Positions 1 through 5,104 of a stretch of DNA of 5,104 nucleotides are shown piece after piece; position 1 is the stretch's first letter, and each line of letters begins with the position of its first letter. The DNA lies in assembly GCA_014380255.1 (NCBI GenBank), contig JACMKG010000436.1, positions 1 through 5,104 on the forward strand, in the 5' to 3' direction. Position numbers and translations under genes: made by a program. Source of the DNA: Prolixibacteraceae bacterium (GTDB taxonomy: Bacteria; Bacteroidota; Bacteroidia; Bacteroidales; Prolixibacteraceae). The notes beneath the pieces were generated by a model, which was not told where the DNA came from, searched no databases, and was given only the letters and a program-made list of their open reading frames with translations.

Positions 1-24
1 ATTGAGACGGCCTTTTGTTTTTAT
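1..24 (+). terminator. Possible 3' arm of a terminator of an off-window gene
   Basis: The window opens with a GGCC followed by TTTTGTTTTTAT. This closely resembles the 3' arm and T-tract of the well-formed terminator at 3622-3657 (GTGGC followed by TTTTGTTTTTTT). The matching left arm would lie before position 1, so the hairpin cannot be verified. The rest of 1-140 shows no supported gene. A frame open from position 2 to a TAA at 68-70 could only be the last 22 codons of something upstream, and I do not recognise it. Confidence 0.3.
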
Positions 25-146
25 ATTAAATGATATCGAATGGAATAATGGATCAATACCTTTTCCTTAAAAGCTAATGAATAAAAAGCCTTCCGCCCTC
101 CTTGAGTATTTCCACTAAAACTACAGAACCCGGATGCCCTTTCTTA

Positions 147-192
147 AAAAAAGGAAGAGCAGTACCTTAACGGATACTGCTCTTCCTTTTTT
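147..192 (-). terminator. Rho-independent terminator of the two-component operon (bidirectional)
   Basis: A perfect 12-bp stem (153-164 GGAAGAGCAGTA with 175-186 TACTGCTCTTCC) closes a 10-nt loop. It is extended by six A-T pairs (147-152 with 187-192). Read on the minus strand, the stem starts 17 nt after the response-regulator stop codon and runs out in seven T residues (152 down to 146), as expected of an intrinsic terminator. On the plus strand it also ends in six T residues, so it can stop transcription arriving from position 1 as well. Confidence 0.92.
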
Positions 193-208
193 ATGGTTGC
201 TACCTGAT

Positions 209-919
209 TTAGCTTCTTGATATGGGGGCATTAAACCGGAACCCTATTCCATGAAGGTTCAGTATCTTGATCCGGTCATCGCTACCAAGGTATTTGCGTA
301 GCCGTGAAATAAACACATCCAGGCTGCGCCCAAGGTAATAATCATCCGATCCCCAAACCTGTTTAAGGATGTCCGAGCGGCTCAGTACCTTGTTGGGATT
401 ATCACAAAAATAGCGCAGCAATTCAGCTTCCTTGTAGGTAAGAGTTTTACGCTCCCCGTTGGCATCCAGCACCAGGCTGTCGGAGTAAAAGTTGAAATGG
501 CCTACTTTATAAAAGTTCTTCTCGTTGACACTGTCAATGGTGCTAACGCTTCGCTTGAGGAAAATACGGATCTTGAGTAGCAACTCTTCCATGCTGAAAG
601 GCTTGGTGATATAATCATCGCCACCAATCGTTAGCCCTGTAATCTTATCTTCACTCATCGACTTGGCTGTGATGAAAATGATGGGCACATGATCATCCAT
701 CTCCCTGATCTCCTTGGCAAGGGTAAATCCGTCCTTTTTGGGGAGCATGACATCCAGAAGGCATAAACTAAATTTCCCGGCCATAAATACCTTTAAAGCA
801 GCCTCGCCGTCCTCTACAGAGCTTACAATATAACCCGCCTGTTCCAAATTATCCCGGACAATAAAATTGAGGGTCGTATCATCCTCAACCAACAGTATTT
901 TTTCGCCTTGGTAAGTCAT
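209..919 (-). CDS. OmpR-family response regulator, RprY-like
   Basis: This is a cytoplasmic transcription factor of 236 aa, switched by phosphorylation from the partner kinase. The receiver domain (about residues 6-122) has the acidic pair E12/D13, phosphoacceptor D56 in LLDVMLP, switch residue T84, Y103 and the conserved K106 in TKP. The C-terminal winged-helix DNA-binding domain spans about 137-230, with the recognition region around GRSLDVFISRLRKYL and the closing GIGFRF hairpin. Length and layout are normal for the OmpR/PhoB class. The receiver closely resembles Bacteroides RprY (MLPKKDGFTLA, DDYITKPFSMEEL). RprY-like paralogues are numerous in this phylum, so no symbol is assigned. The ATG overlaps the kinase stop codon (ATGA), which indicates one operon and translational coupling. 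A terminator follows 17 nt after the stop. The regulon is unknown. OmpR-family proteins usually bind tandem sites with about 11-bp spacing, and such a repeat lies upstream of the operon at 2348-2369. Confidence 0.96.
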   Translation of the reverse strand: MTYQGEKILLVEDDTTLNFIVRDNLEQAGYIVSSVEDGEAALKVFMAGKFSLCLLDVMLPKKDGFTLAKEIREMDDHVPIIFITAKSMSEDKITGLTIGGDDYITKPFSMEELLLKIRIFLKRSVSTIDSVNEKNFYKVGHFNFYSDSLVLDANGERKTLTYKEAELLRYFCDNPNKVLSRSDILKQVWGSDDYYLGRSLDVFISRLRKYLGSDDRIKILNLHGIGFRFNAPISRS

Positions 920-2307
920 TTTTTGGGTTTCTGAATTTCAACGATAAAAGTACTTCCTTTTCGTGAATTTTCCAGCACATTTATTCTCCAACCATGACGC
1001 AATACAATCTTTCTGACATAATCGAGGCCTAACCCAAATCCTTTGACATCATGCACATTCCCGGTTGGAACCCTGTAGAAGCGGTTAAATATCTTTTTGC
1101 GCAATTCTTTTGGTATCCCGATCCCGTTATCATCGAATGAAATAATATAATGGCTGTTGGATTCATCCAGCCTGATAATGATTTCGGGAACTACCTTGCA
1201 ATACTTAATGGCATTGTCCAGAATGTTGAAAATAAGATTTGAAAAATGCAGGGAGTCTGCATTTACTAAGGCCACGGCTACTTTTGATTCAAGAGATATG
1301 GAATACTGATTTCCATTCTGACTGTTTTTGAATTCACTGACGGAATCAGCTATAAATGAATTTAATTCAATCAACTCAAGGTTTAGCTTAAGCTTAGTCT
1401 TTTCGATGGTTGCCATTTGAAGCAATTTCTCCACATGATCAGAAAGCCTTTTATTTTGCTGCCCGACTATTTTCACATATTCCCTTAACCGGTCAGGCTG
1501 CTCGATGATATTGGGGCTTGAAAGCACCTTAGCTGCCAATCCGATAGAGGCAATCGGAGTTTTAAATTCATGAGTAAGGTTATTAATGAAGTTCTTCTGA
1601 ATCTCGCTCAGCCTTTGCTGTTTAATGATGATATAGAGTGCATAGCCAAAGAAAACGACTACAAAAAACAGGATGCCGGTCATAAAATACCAGCCTATCA
1701 AACGTGAATTATAGAATTGCGACCGGCTGGGGAAATGAACTCCAAAGTAATAGGTGTATTTCTCGCAGGTAGGTAAATCGCATATCTTGCTCTTCTTATT
1801 TACTTTATTCAGATGCTTGTCATACATCATTTCTTCCACCGAACAGGAAGCAGTATCCCGGTTCTTAGGATGCTTGTTATTGACACGTGAATGGTCTGCT
1901 TTCAAGGTATTGCCATTGATCATCTTTTTAGAGTTGCAATCGTAAATACCATATTCAAACGGAACATTTAAATTGCGCTTCTTGAATTCAAGGATCAGAA
2001 AATGCTCCAGCAGATTGGGGTCAATCACATCATTTACATTCACTACGTAATAATTGTTCGATATCTGATCAACGGGGCAGTTATCCGAGATAATCCGGCT
2101 CTTTCCATATACTTTGCCGTTATACTCATTGATTTGGGTTGCAACACTGCGTAAGGCGGAGGTGGTTAATTCATGAAACTTCTTTTCATTTAAATCATAT
2201 GAATATTTTAGGAAGAAGAATTGGATCAATAGAATTCCAAGGACCGAAACAGTGGCCATTATAATTACAAAACCAATGGAATTTCTTTTCATAGGGTCGA
2301 AGGTCAT
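916..2307 (-). CDS. Membrane sensor histidine kinase, RprX-like
   Basis: This is a 463-aa inner-membrane sensor that autophosphorylates and passes the phosphate to the regulator encoded next. One membrane helix lies at about 11-33 and a second at about 203-228. They enclose a periplasmic domain of roughly 170 residues with five cysteines (C77, C124, C155, C176, C181). No HAMP domain is evident after the second helix. The HisKA segment has phosphoacceptor H246 in HEFKTP. The ATPase domain shows the N box around N357-N365, G1 as DDNGIGIP (392-399), the F box at about 407-412 and G2 as GFGLGL (423-428), so it appears catalytically complete. The upstream ATG (2307) is used here. M6 (2292) begins MKRNS directly before the first membrane helix and is a credible alternative start, since neither site has a clear Shine-Dalgarno sequence. 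The stop overlaps the regulator ATG. The ligand is unknown. Confidence 0.96.
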   Translation of the reverse strand: MTFDPMKRNSIGFVIIMATVSVLGILLIQFFFLKYSYDLNEKKFHELTTSALRSVATQINEYNGKVYGKSRIISDNCPVDQISNNYYVVNVNDVIDPNLLEHFLILEFKKRNLNVPFEYGIYDCNSKKMINGNTLKADHSRVNNKHPKNRDTASCSVEEMMYDKHLNKVNKKSKICDLPTCEKYTYYFGVHFPSRSQFYNSRLIGWYFMTGILFFVVVFFGYALYIIIKQQRLSEIQKNFINNLTHEFKTPIASIGLAAKVLSSPNIIEQPDRLREYVKIVGQQNKRLSDHVEKLLQMATIEKTKLKLNLELIELNSFIADSVSEFKNSQNGNQYSISLESKVAVALVNADSLHFSNLIFNILDNAIKYCKVVPEIIIRLDESNSHYIISFDDNGIGIPKELRKKIFNRFYRVPTGNVHDVKGFGLGLDYVRKIVLRHGWRINVLENSRKGSTFIVEIQKPKK

Positions 2308-2318
2308 TTAGGACACTA

Positions 2319-2326
2319 CGAAACTA
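2319..2326 (-). promoter_or_regulatory. Candidate -7 box for the kinase-regulator operon
   Basis: The minus strand reads TAGTTTCG, which fits the Bacteroidota -7 pattern TAnnTTYG. No -33 TTTG lies at the usual distance. Instead the 11-bp tandem repeat (2348-2369) covers roughly -35 to -57 from the implied start near 2312, where an activator could replace the -33 contact. A start near 2312 would leave only about 5 nt before the annotated ATG but about 20 nt before the M6 alternative. The match is short and could be chance. Confidence 0.25.
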
Positions 2327-2347
2327 CATAAAAAAATGAATTCTTTG

Positions 2348-2369
2348 GTTCATTAACAGTTCATTAACA
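2348..2369. repeat. Exact 11-bp tandem repeat, putative OmpR-family operator
   Basis: GTTCATTAACA occurs twice back to back (2348-2358 and 2359-2369) with no mismatch, a spacing of one DNA helical turn. Tandem half-sites repeated every 11 bp are the classical binding architecture of PhoB/OmpR-type regulators (the PHO box, for example). This one lies about 40 bp upstream of the kinase start codon. Autoregulation by the adjacent response regulator is the simplest reading, but binding is inferred. It lies about 130 bp upstream of the divergent DUF1573 gene and could affect that gene too. Confidence 0.6.
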
Positions 2370-2451
2370 AAACTTTGTAGGTATTATGAATAATTAATCG
2401 AAAGGTTTTTTAGATTTGTATGCTTAAGGAACGATAACCTATATTTCTCTA

Positions 2452-2459
2452 TATCTTTG
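2452..2459 (+). promoter_or_regulatory. Candidate -7 box for the DUF1573 gene
   Basis: TATCTTTG matches the Bacteroidota -7 consensus TAnnTTTG exactly and lies 42 nt before the ATG at 2502. Transcription would start near 2465, giving a leader of about 35 nt. The expected -33 TTTG is not present at 17-23 bp spacing. The nearest TTTG (2415-2418) is too far, so the promoter may be weak or activator-dependent. Confidence 0.45.
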
Positions 2460-2501
2460 GAAGATTATATATTCTACTACCATATTTAAATTAAAACTAA
2501 T

Positions 2502-3596
2502 ATGAAAATTACAATGACGCTTTTAATGGCAATTTTTACTTGTATGCCATTTATTAACAAGGCACAAACGGCCACTAACAAATCGCGTATAGCTTTTGAA
2601 AAGTTACAACACAATTTCGGAACCTTCAAGGAAGAGTTGGGGCCCCAAACCTTCTCTTTCAATTTCAAGAATGAAGGATCAGTTCCATTGATTTTGAACA
2701 ATGTTCAGGCTTCCTGTGGTTGTACGACCCCCGAATGGACACGGCAGCCTGTTGCTCCGGGTGCAAAGGGAATTATAAAAGTTAGCTACGATCCAAGGAA
2801 CCGTCCAGGGGTATTCAACAAGACGATCAGGGTTAGTTCCAATGCTGAAAACCCAGAAGTTGTTTTAACGATTTTAGGAGAAGTGACCCCAAGGGCCCGT
2901 ACAGTCGAAGAAGACTTTCCAAATGAAATAGGCCCGCTTCGTGCCAAGACCAACCACATTGCTTTTGTGCAGATGAAAGAGAACCAGTTAAAAAAAGATA
3001 GCACCGAGGTTATCAACACCTCTGACAAGACCGTTCAGCTGAGCTTTAAAACGCCCCCTTCACACCTGAGTGCTGTTATCAGGCCTGCTAAACTGGCTCC
3101 CAAGCAAAAAGGTTATATCGTGGTTACTTTTGATGCCAGCAAAATTAAAGCCTACGGATTTGTGATGCACCGCATCTACCTGAATGTGGATGGCCAGGAT
3201 AACTATAATAACGCAATTTCAGTAAGTACCACCCTGGAAGAAGACTTCTCCAAACTGTCAGCTGCTGATTTGCAACTGGCACCGGTGGTTAAATATGATG
3301 CCGAATCCTTTGATTTTGGAGACATTAAACCAGGAAGTAAGGTGGAACATACCTTCAGCCTTAAAAATGCCGGCAAAAAGGAATTAATCATCCGTGATGT
3401 AAAAAGCTCCTGTGGATGTACGGCCGTATCACCCTCAAAAAATGTAATAGCAGCCGGTGAAAGTGTGCCCCTGAAAGTGGCCTTTGATTCAACTGGTAAA
3501 AGCGGCAGGCAGAACAAAACCATTACGGTCATTACCAACGATCCAAAGAATCCAACCACTGTTTTAAGAATTGCAAGCAATATTTTGCCTCTGTAG
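2502..3596 (+). CDS. Exported protein with two DUF1573 domains
   Basis: This is a 364-aa protein with an N-terminal signal peptide (about 1-22, ending NKAQ). The cysteine at 14 does not sit in a lipobox, so it is probably soluble in the periplasm or surface-exposed, not a lipoprotein. Residues about 30-128 form one DUF1573 (immunoglobulin-like, ASH-related) domain with the hallmark SCGCT at 71-75. Residues about 268-362 form a second, with SCGCT at 303-307. The segment between (about 145-255) looks like a third beta-sandwich repeat but has no cysteines. Apart from C14 in the signal peptide, the only cysteines are the two C-G-C pairs, which suggests a disulfide or metal role, but the biochemical function of the family is unknown. 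The ATG at 2502 gives a good signal peptide and follows an A-rich leader typical of this phylum. The gene is divergent from the two-component operon and is closed by its own terminator 25 nt after the stop, so it is probably monocistronic. Confidence 0.95.
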   Translation: MKITMTLLMAIFTCMPFINKAQTATNKSRIAFEKLQHNFGTFKEELGPQTFSFNFKNEGSVPLILNNVQASCGCTTPEWTRQPVAPGAKGIIKVSYDPRNRPGVFNKTIRVSSNAENPEVVLTILGEVTPRARTVEEDFPNEIGPLRAKTNHIAFVQMKENQLKKDSTEVINTSDKTVQLSFKTPPSHLSAVIRPAKLAPKQKGYIVVTFDASKIKAYGFVMHRIYLNVDGQDNYNNAISVSTTLEEDFSKLSAADLQLAPVVKYDAESFDFGDIKPGSKVEHTFSLKNAGKKELIIRDVKSSCGCTAVSPSKNVIAAGESVPLKVAFDSTGKSGRQNKTITVITNDPKNPTTVLRIASNILPL

Positions 3597-3621
3597 TTTG
3601 ATTAGCATAAAACATTTCCTT

Positions 3622-3657
3622 AAAGCCACTCCTAACCAGGGTGGCTTTTGTTTTTTT
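3622..3657 (+). terminator. Rho-independent terminator of the DUF1573 gene
   Basis: AAAGCCACTC (3622-3631) pairs with GGGTGGCTTT (3639-3648), including one G-T pair, around a 7-nt loop. A T-tract interrupted by a single G runs to 3657. It begins 25 nt after the stop codon at 3594-3596. The A-run before the left arm is short, so it mainly works in the plus direction. Confidence 0.93.
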
Positions 3658-3895
3658 ATTATTATCCTATCTTTTTAATAATCAATTCAAATGGCTCGCT
3701 ACTGATTTCCGGCCCAGGTTAATCGCATGGCGTTCATTTCGTTTGATTGTCAATAAGGTCAAATAAATTCACCCAGTTCTGGTTAAAAAAACTGGTTAAG
3801 TGCATCTTCCCGCCAGGGCAATGTCATTAAGTAATGGGAAATAAACAATCCATAGGTTTTGATTCGTTTTATCCGATTCATCTCCAAAGAGCCAC

Positions 3896-3983
3896 ATTCC
3901 TTTAGGGATAGAATATGAGTAGAAAAATTCTCTTGGTTTTCGTGGGACTATTCTTTCTACCCCTATTCGGTGCCTAGAGGCAC
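3896..3983. repeat. Composite intergenic repeat: two convergent hairpin-N12-GTAG modules
   Basis: The plus-strand module has the hairpin ATTCC-TTTA-GGGAT (3896-3909). GTAG (3919-3922) follows 12 nt after the GG at 3905-3906. The minus-strand module, starting at 3983, has the hairpin GTGCCT-CT-AGGCAC (3983-3970). Its GTAG (3960-3957) again comes exactly 12 nt after the GG. The 12-nt linkers share a GAATA core (GATAGAATATGA and CACCGAATAGGG). The modules face each other, giving GTAGAAA (3919-3925) and TTTCTAC (3954-3960) as an inverted repeat. From memory, similar units (a CATTCCTTTAGGAATG-like hairpin followed by a TATTTGTAGAAA-like stretch) are scattered in Bacteroidota intergenic DNA. I cannot name a catalogued family. 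This copy looks diverged. Confidence 0.6.
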
Positions 3984-4102
3984 AGGAGGGCAGGATCACA
4001 TTTACTACCTTTGATTGTTATTTTTGGCAATTACCTGATTACTTTCTAAAAAGGCATTACCAATCCATGATCATCCATCTGCCAGTCCCTATCCATTGCG
4101 AT

Positions 4103-4192
4103 CATCTGTAACTCATTAGTAACCCATCTGTAACCTTTCTGTAACCTCAGATACAGAACGGTTACTAATGGGTTACTAATGGGTATCTAAAG
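4103..4192. repeat. Helically phased array of eight 11-bp units, four direct then four inverted
   Basis: Four forward units begin at 4103, 4114, 4125 and 4136 (CATCTGTAACT, CATTAGTAACC, CATCTGTAACC, TTTCTGTAACC). After a 2-bp centre (4147-4148), four units in the opposite orientation begin at 4149, 4160, 4171 and 4182. Read on the minus strand these are GTTCTGTATCT, CATTAGTAACC, CATTAGTAACC and CTTTAGATACC. All eight keep an exact 11-bp period, and the outer and inner inverted copies are the most diverged. As a single strand, 4111-4143 pairs with 4152-4184 around an 8-nt loop: 29 Watson-Crick pairs, one G-T pair and three mismatches. No T-tract follows, so it is not an ordinary terminator. 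It may be a multi-site protein-binding region or a structured RNA; its function is unknown. Confidence 0.8.
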
Positions 4193-4302
4193 CAGGCAAT
4201 GTTCAAGGAGAGATCAGCAAACCACAGGCCTGTAAATACGATGGCAGGGTTGGAAATCTTGGAATAGTAAAAGGTAAAATTAAAAAGGCAGAAGGCAAAA
4301 AA

Positions 4303-4318
4303 GGGGACGAGGGGACGA
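4303..4318. repeat. 8-bp tandem repeat in a purine-rich tract
   Basis: GGGGACGA is repeated twice in tandem (4303-4310 and 4311-4318), with a related GAGGACGT-like copy near 4329-4336. It sits in a strongly purine-rich stretch (about 4261-4340) that also contains iterated AAGGTAAAA and AAGGCAGAAGGCAAAA runs. This looks like low-complexity slippage DNA, not a binding site. Confidence 0.5.
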
Positions 4319-4396
4319 AAAAAACACGAGAGGACGTGGGTGCTGATCAAATTCAGGATCGTAAATCAACGGAATTGATGTCCTATCAAAACGGAA

Positions 4397-4423
4397 GCCT
4401 CGTAAGGCCACGATACAGCGTAG
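4397..4423 (+). repeat. Solitary hairpin-N12-GTAG module
   Basis: The hairpin GCCT-CGTA-AGGC (4397-4408) is followed by GTAG at 4420-4423, exactly 12 nt after the GG at 4406-4407. This is the same spacing as both modules of the composite element at 3896-3983. The linker CCACGATACAGC shares GA at linker positions 5-6 and G at position 11 with the other two. No convergent partner is visible nearby, so this is probably a decayed or half element. Confidence 0.45.
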
Positions 4424-4547
4424 CCAAAGAATAAAAAGAAAGGAGAAAAAAGCATTAGAAAAAACAAAATTCAATCCACATACAGGCTTTTTGTACACAT
4501 TATTCGTTAAAAGTGGTAAAAGGATCATTTTTATTCTTTTTGATAAT

Positions 4548-4555
4548 TACATTCG
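4548..4555 (+). promoter_or_regulatory. Weak candidate -7 box for meaB
   Basis: TACATTCG fits TAnnTTYG and lies 16 nt before the meaB ATG, implying a very short leader of about 10 nt. There is no TTTG at the proper -33 spacing. The match is short and the surroundings are AT-rich, so chance is likely enough to keep this tentative. Confidence 0.2.
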
Positions 4556-4571
4556 CATAAAATTTAGAAAC

Positions 4572-5104
4572 ATGTTTGGAGATTCGTCATTTCACCATAT
4601 AGAGAATGATCCGGAATATTCGGGTTTGAATGTAAATCAGGGAATTGAGCCACTACCATCGGTAAACGAAAATTCAGTCAAGCGGTTCCTTCATCATAAA
4701 AAAAAGAAGGCGCTGACCGTTTCTCAGTATGTGGAGGGAATACTGAATGGGGATATTACGATCCTAAGCCAGGCTGTTACCCTTGTTGAAAGTTCAAAGC
4801 CGGAACACCAGGAAATTGCACAGGAAATCATTGTAAAGTGTTTACCCTTTAGCGGGAACTCAGTCAGAATAGGAATTACCGGAGTTCCGGGTGTTGGTAA
4901 AAGCACTTTTATCGAGGCCATGGGAAAATTCATTACCTCGAAGGGAAATAAACTGGCTGTACTGGCCATTGATCCAAGCAGTGAACGTACCAAAGGAAGT
5001 ATCCTGGGAGATAAGACCCGCATGGAAGATCTTTCTATTGACCCGTTGGCCTATATACGCCCCTCCCCTTCTGCCGGTTCATTGGGTGGAGTAGCCCGGA
5101 AAAC
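4572..5104 (+). CDS. meaB: Methylmalonyl-CoA mutase-associated GTPase MeaB (ArgK family), 5' part
   Basis: This is a cytoplasmic G3E-family P-loop GTPase that guards and gates loading of the B12 cofactor into methylmalonyl-CoA mutase. The window holds the first 177 codons plus two bases. The family usually has about 300-360 residues, so roughly half is missing because of the window edge. The conserved helical lead-in (SQYVEGILNGD, then AVTLVESSKPEHQ) precedes the Walker A motif GVPGVGKST at residues 104-112. Then come the family hallmarks DPSS (134-137), GSILGDKTRM (142-151) and RPSPSAGSLGGVARK just before the edge. The first 45 or so residues, with LNVNQGIEP and a lysine-rich run, form an extension that I associate with Bacteroidota homologues. 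ATG 4572 is the only ATG seen in this frame near the conserved region's start; the frame stays open without an ATG for at least 70 nt upstream. The Walker B, base-specificity and C-terminal dimerisation parts lie beyond the window. No mutase gene is in view. Confidence 0.95.
   Translation, partial: MFGDSSFHHIENDPEYSGLNVNQGIEPLPSVNENSVKRFLHHKKKKALTVSQYVEGILNGDITILSQAVTLVESSKPEHQEIAQEIIVKCLPFSGNSVRIGITGVPGVGKSTFIEAMGKFITSKGNKLAVLAIDPSSERTKGSILGDKTRMEDLSIDPLAYIRPSPSAGSLGGVARK

Larger units (their letters stand above)
3597..4571. other. 975-base intergenic region without a supported gene
   Basis: No frame on either strand gives a recognisable protein. The longest open stretches (3796-3999 and 4280-4528, minus strand) have implausible composition and run through the repeats listed separately. 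In order, the region holds the DUF1573 terminator and a weak inverted repeat (CCAGTT 3773-3778 with AACTGG 3790-3795) overlapped by a direct CTGGTTAA pair (3779-3786 and 3792-3799). Next come the convergent hairpin-GTAG element (3896-3983), the 11-bp phased array (4103-4192) and a 10-bp palindrome ACAGGCCTGT (4224-4233). A purine-rich tract with an 8-bp tandem repeat (4303-4318), a solitary hairpin-GTAG copy (4397-4423) and a second purine-rich stretch (4434-4468) follow. No tRNA or rRNA signature was seen. Confidence 0.75.

Noticed and set aside
2..70. Possible C-terminal fragment of a plus-strand gene
   Set aside because: Only 22 codons remain in the window and they are not recognisable. 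The T-rich start looks more like a terminator tail.
2383..2394. Small palindrome ATTAT-GA-ATAAT in the divergent promoter region
   Set aside because: It is short and made only of A/T in the stems. Such palindromes are expected by chance in AT-rich intergenic DNA.
2786..3580. Antisense open frames within the DUF1573 gene
   Set aside because: They are out-of-frame shadows of a gene with a clear signal peptide and two SCGCT motifs.
3796..3999. A 67-codon open frame on the minus strand in the intergenic region
   Set aside because: It runs through the convergent hairpin-GTAG element, has no recognisable domain and has no plausible start context. Its sequence is better explained as translated repeat DNA.
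4111..4184. The long hairpin as a transcription terminator
   Set aside because: There is no T-tract after either arm, and the nearest upstream gene already has a good terminator at 3622-3657.
4103..4192. The short repeated units as a CRISPR array
   Set aside because: The units are 11 bp with no spacers between them, half are inverted, and no cas gene is present.
4345..4380. Imperfect inverted repeat ATCAAATTC with GAATTGAT
   Set aside because: It needs a bulge and is AT-rich. There is no spacing or conservation argument to separate it from chance.
4280..4528. An 82-codon open frame on the minus strand before meaB
   Set aside because: Its composition (runs of F, L, P and S) simply mirrors the purine-rich tracts on the other strand. 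It also crosses the solitary hairpin-GTAG module and has no recognisable motif.
4891..5094. A plus-strand open frame starting inside the meaB region
   Set aside because: It is the wrong frame. The frame starting at 4572 carries the Walker A and other MeaB motifs.

Overview
The window looks like chromosomal DNA from a member of the Bacteroidota, probably Cytophagales-like. It is AT-rich with A-rich translation starts instead of strong Shine-Dalgarno sites. It has a TAnnTTTG-type -7 promoter box, an RprX/RprY-like two-component pair, a secreted DUF1573 protein and a MeaB with the N-terminal extension I associate with this phylum. These points rest on family recognition by eye; no search was run.

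Layout. Positions 1-208 hold no supported gene. They contain what may be the tail of a terminator from an off-window gene and a strong bidirectional terminator at 147-192. Positions 209-2307 (minus strand) are a histidine kinase gene followed by its OmpR-family response regulator, with a 4-base ATGA overlap. A 194-base divergent intergenic region (2308-2501) carries an exact 11-bp tandem repeat and candidate -7 boxes on both strands. Positions 2502-3596 (plus strand) encode an exported protein with two DUF1573 domains, closed by a clear terminator. Positions 3597-4571 form a long non-coding stretch. Positions 4572-5104 are the 5' part of meaB, cut by the window end.

The 975-base non-coding stretch is the most interesting part. 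It contains a composite element of two convergent hairpin modules, plus a third solitary copy, all following one rule: a CC...GG hairpin, then exactly 12 nt, then GTAG. It also contains eight 11-bp units arranged as four direct copies facing four inverted copies around a 2-bp centre, which can fold into a long imperfect hairpin. The 11-bp unit resembles the 11-bp tandem repeat in front of the kinase gene (common core TC-N2-TAAC). This raises the untested idea that one helically phased DNA-binding protein, possibly the OmpR-family regulator encoded here, recognises both.

Functionally, the kinase and regulator form a signalling unit that is probably co-transcribed. The divergent DUF1573 protein is a plausible but unproven target or partner in the cell envelope. 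meaB belongs to methylmalonyl-CoA metabolism and is probably unrelated to the other genes.
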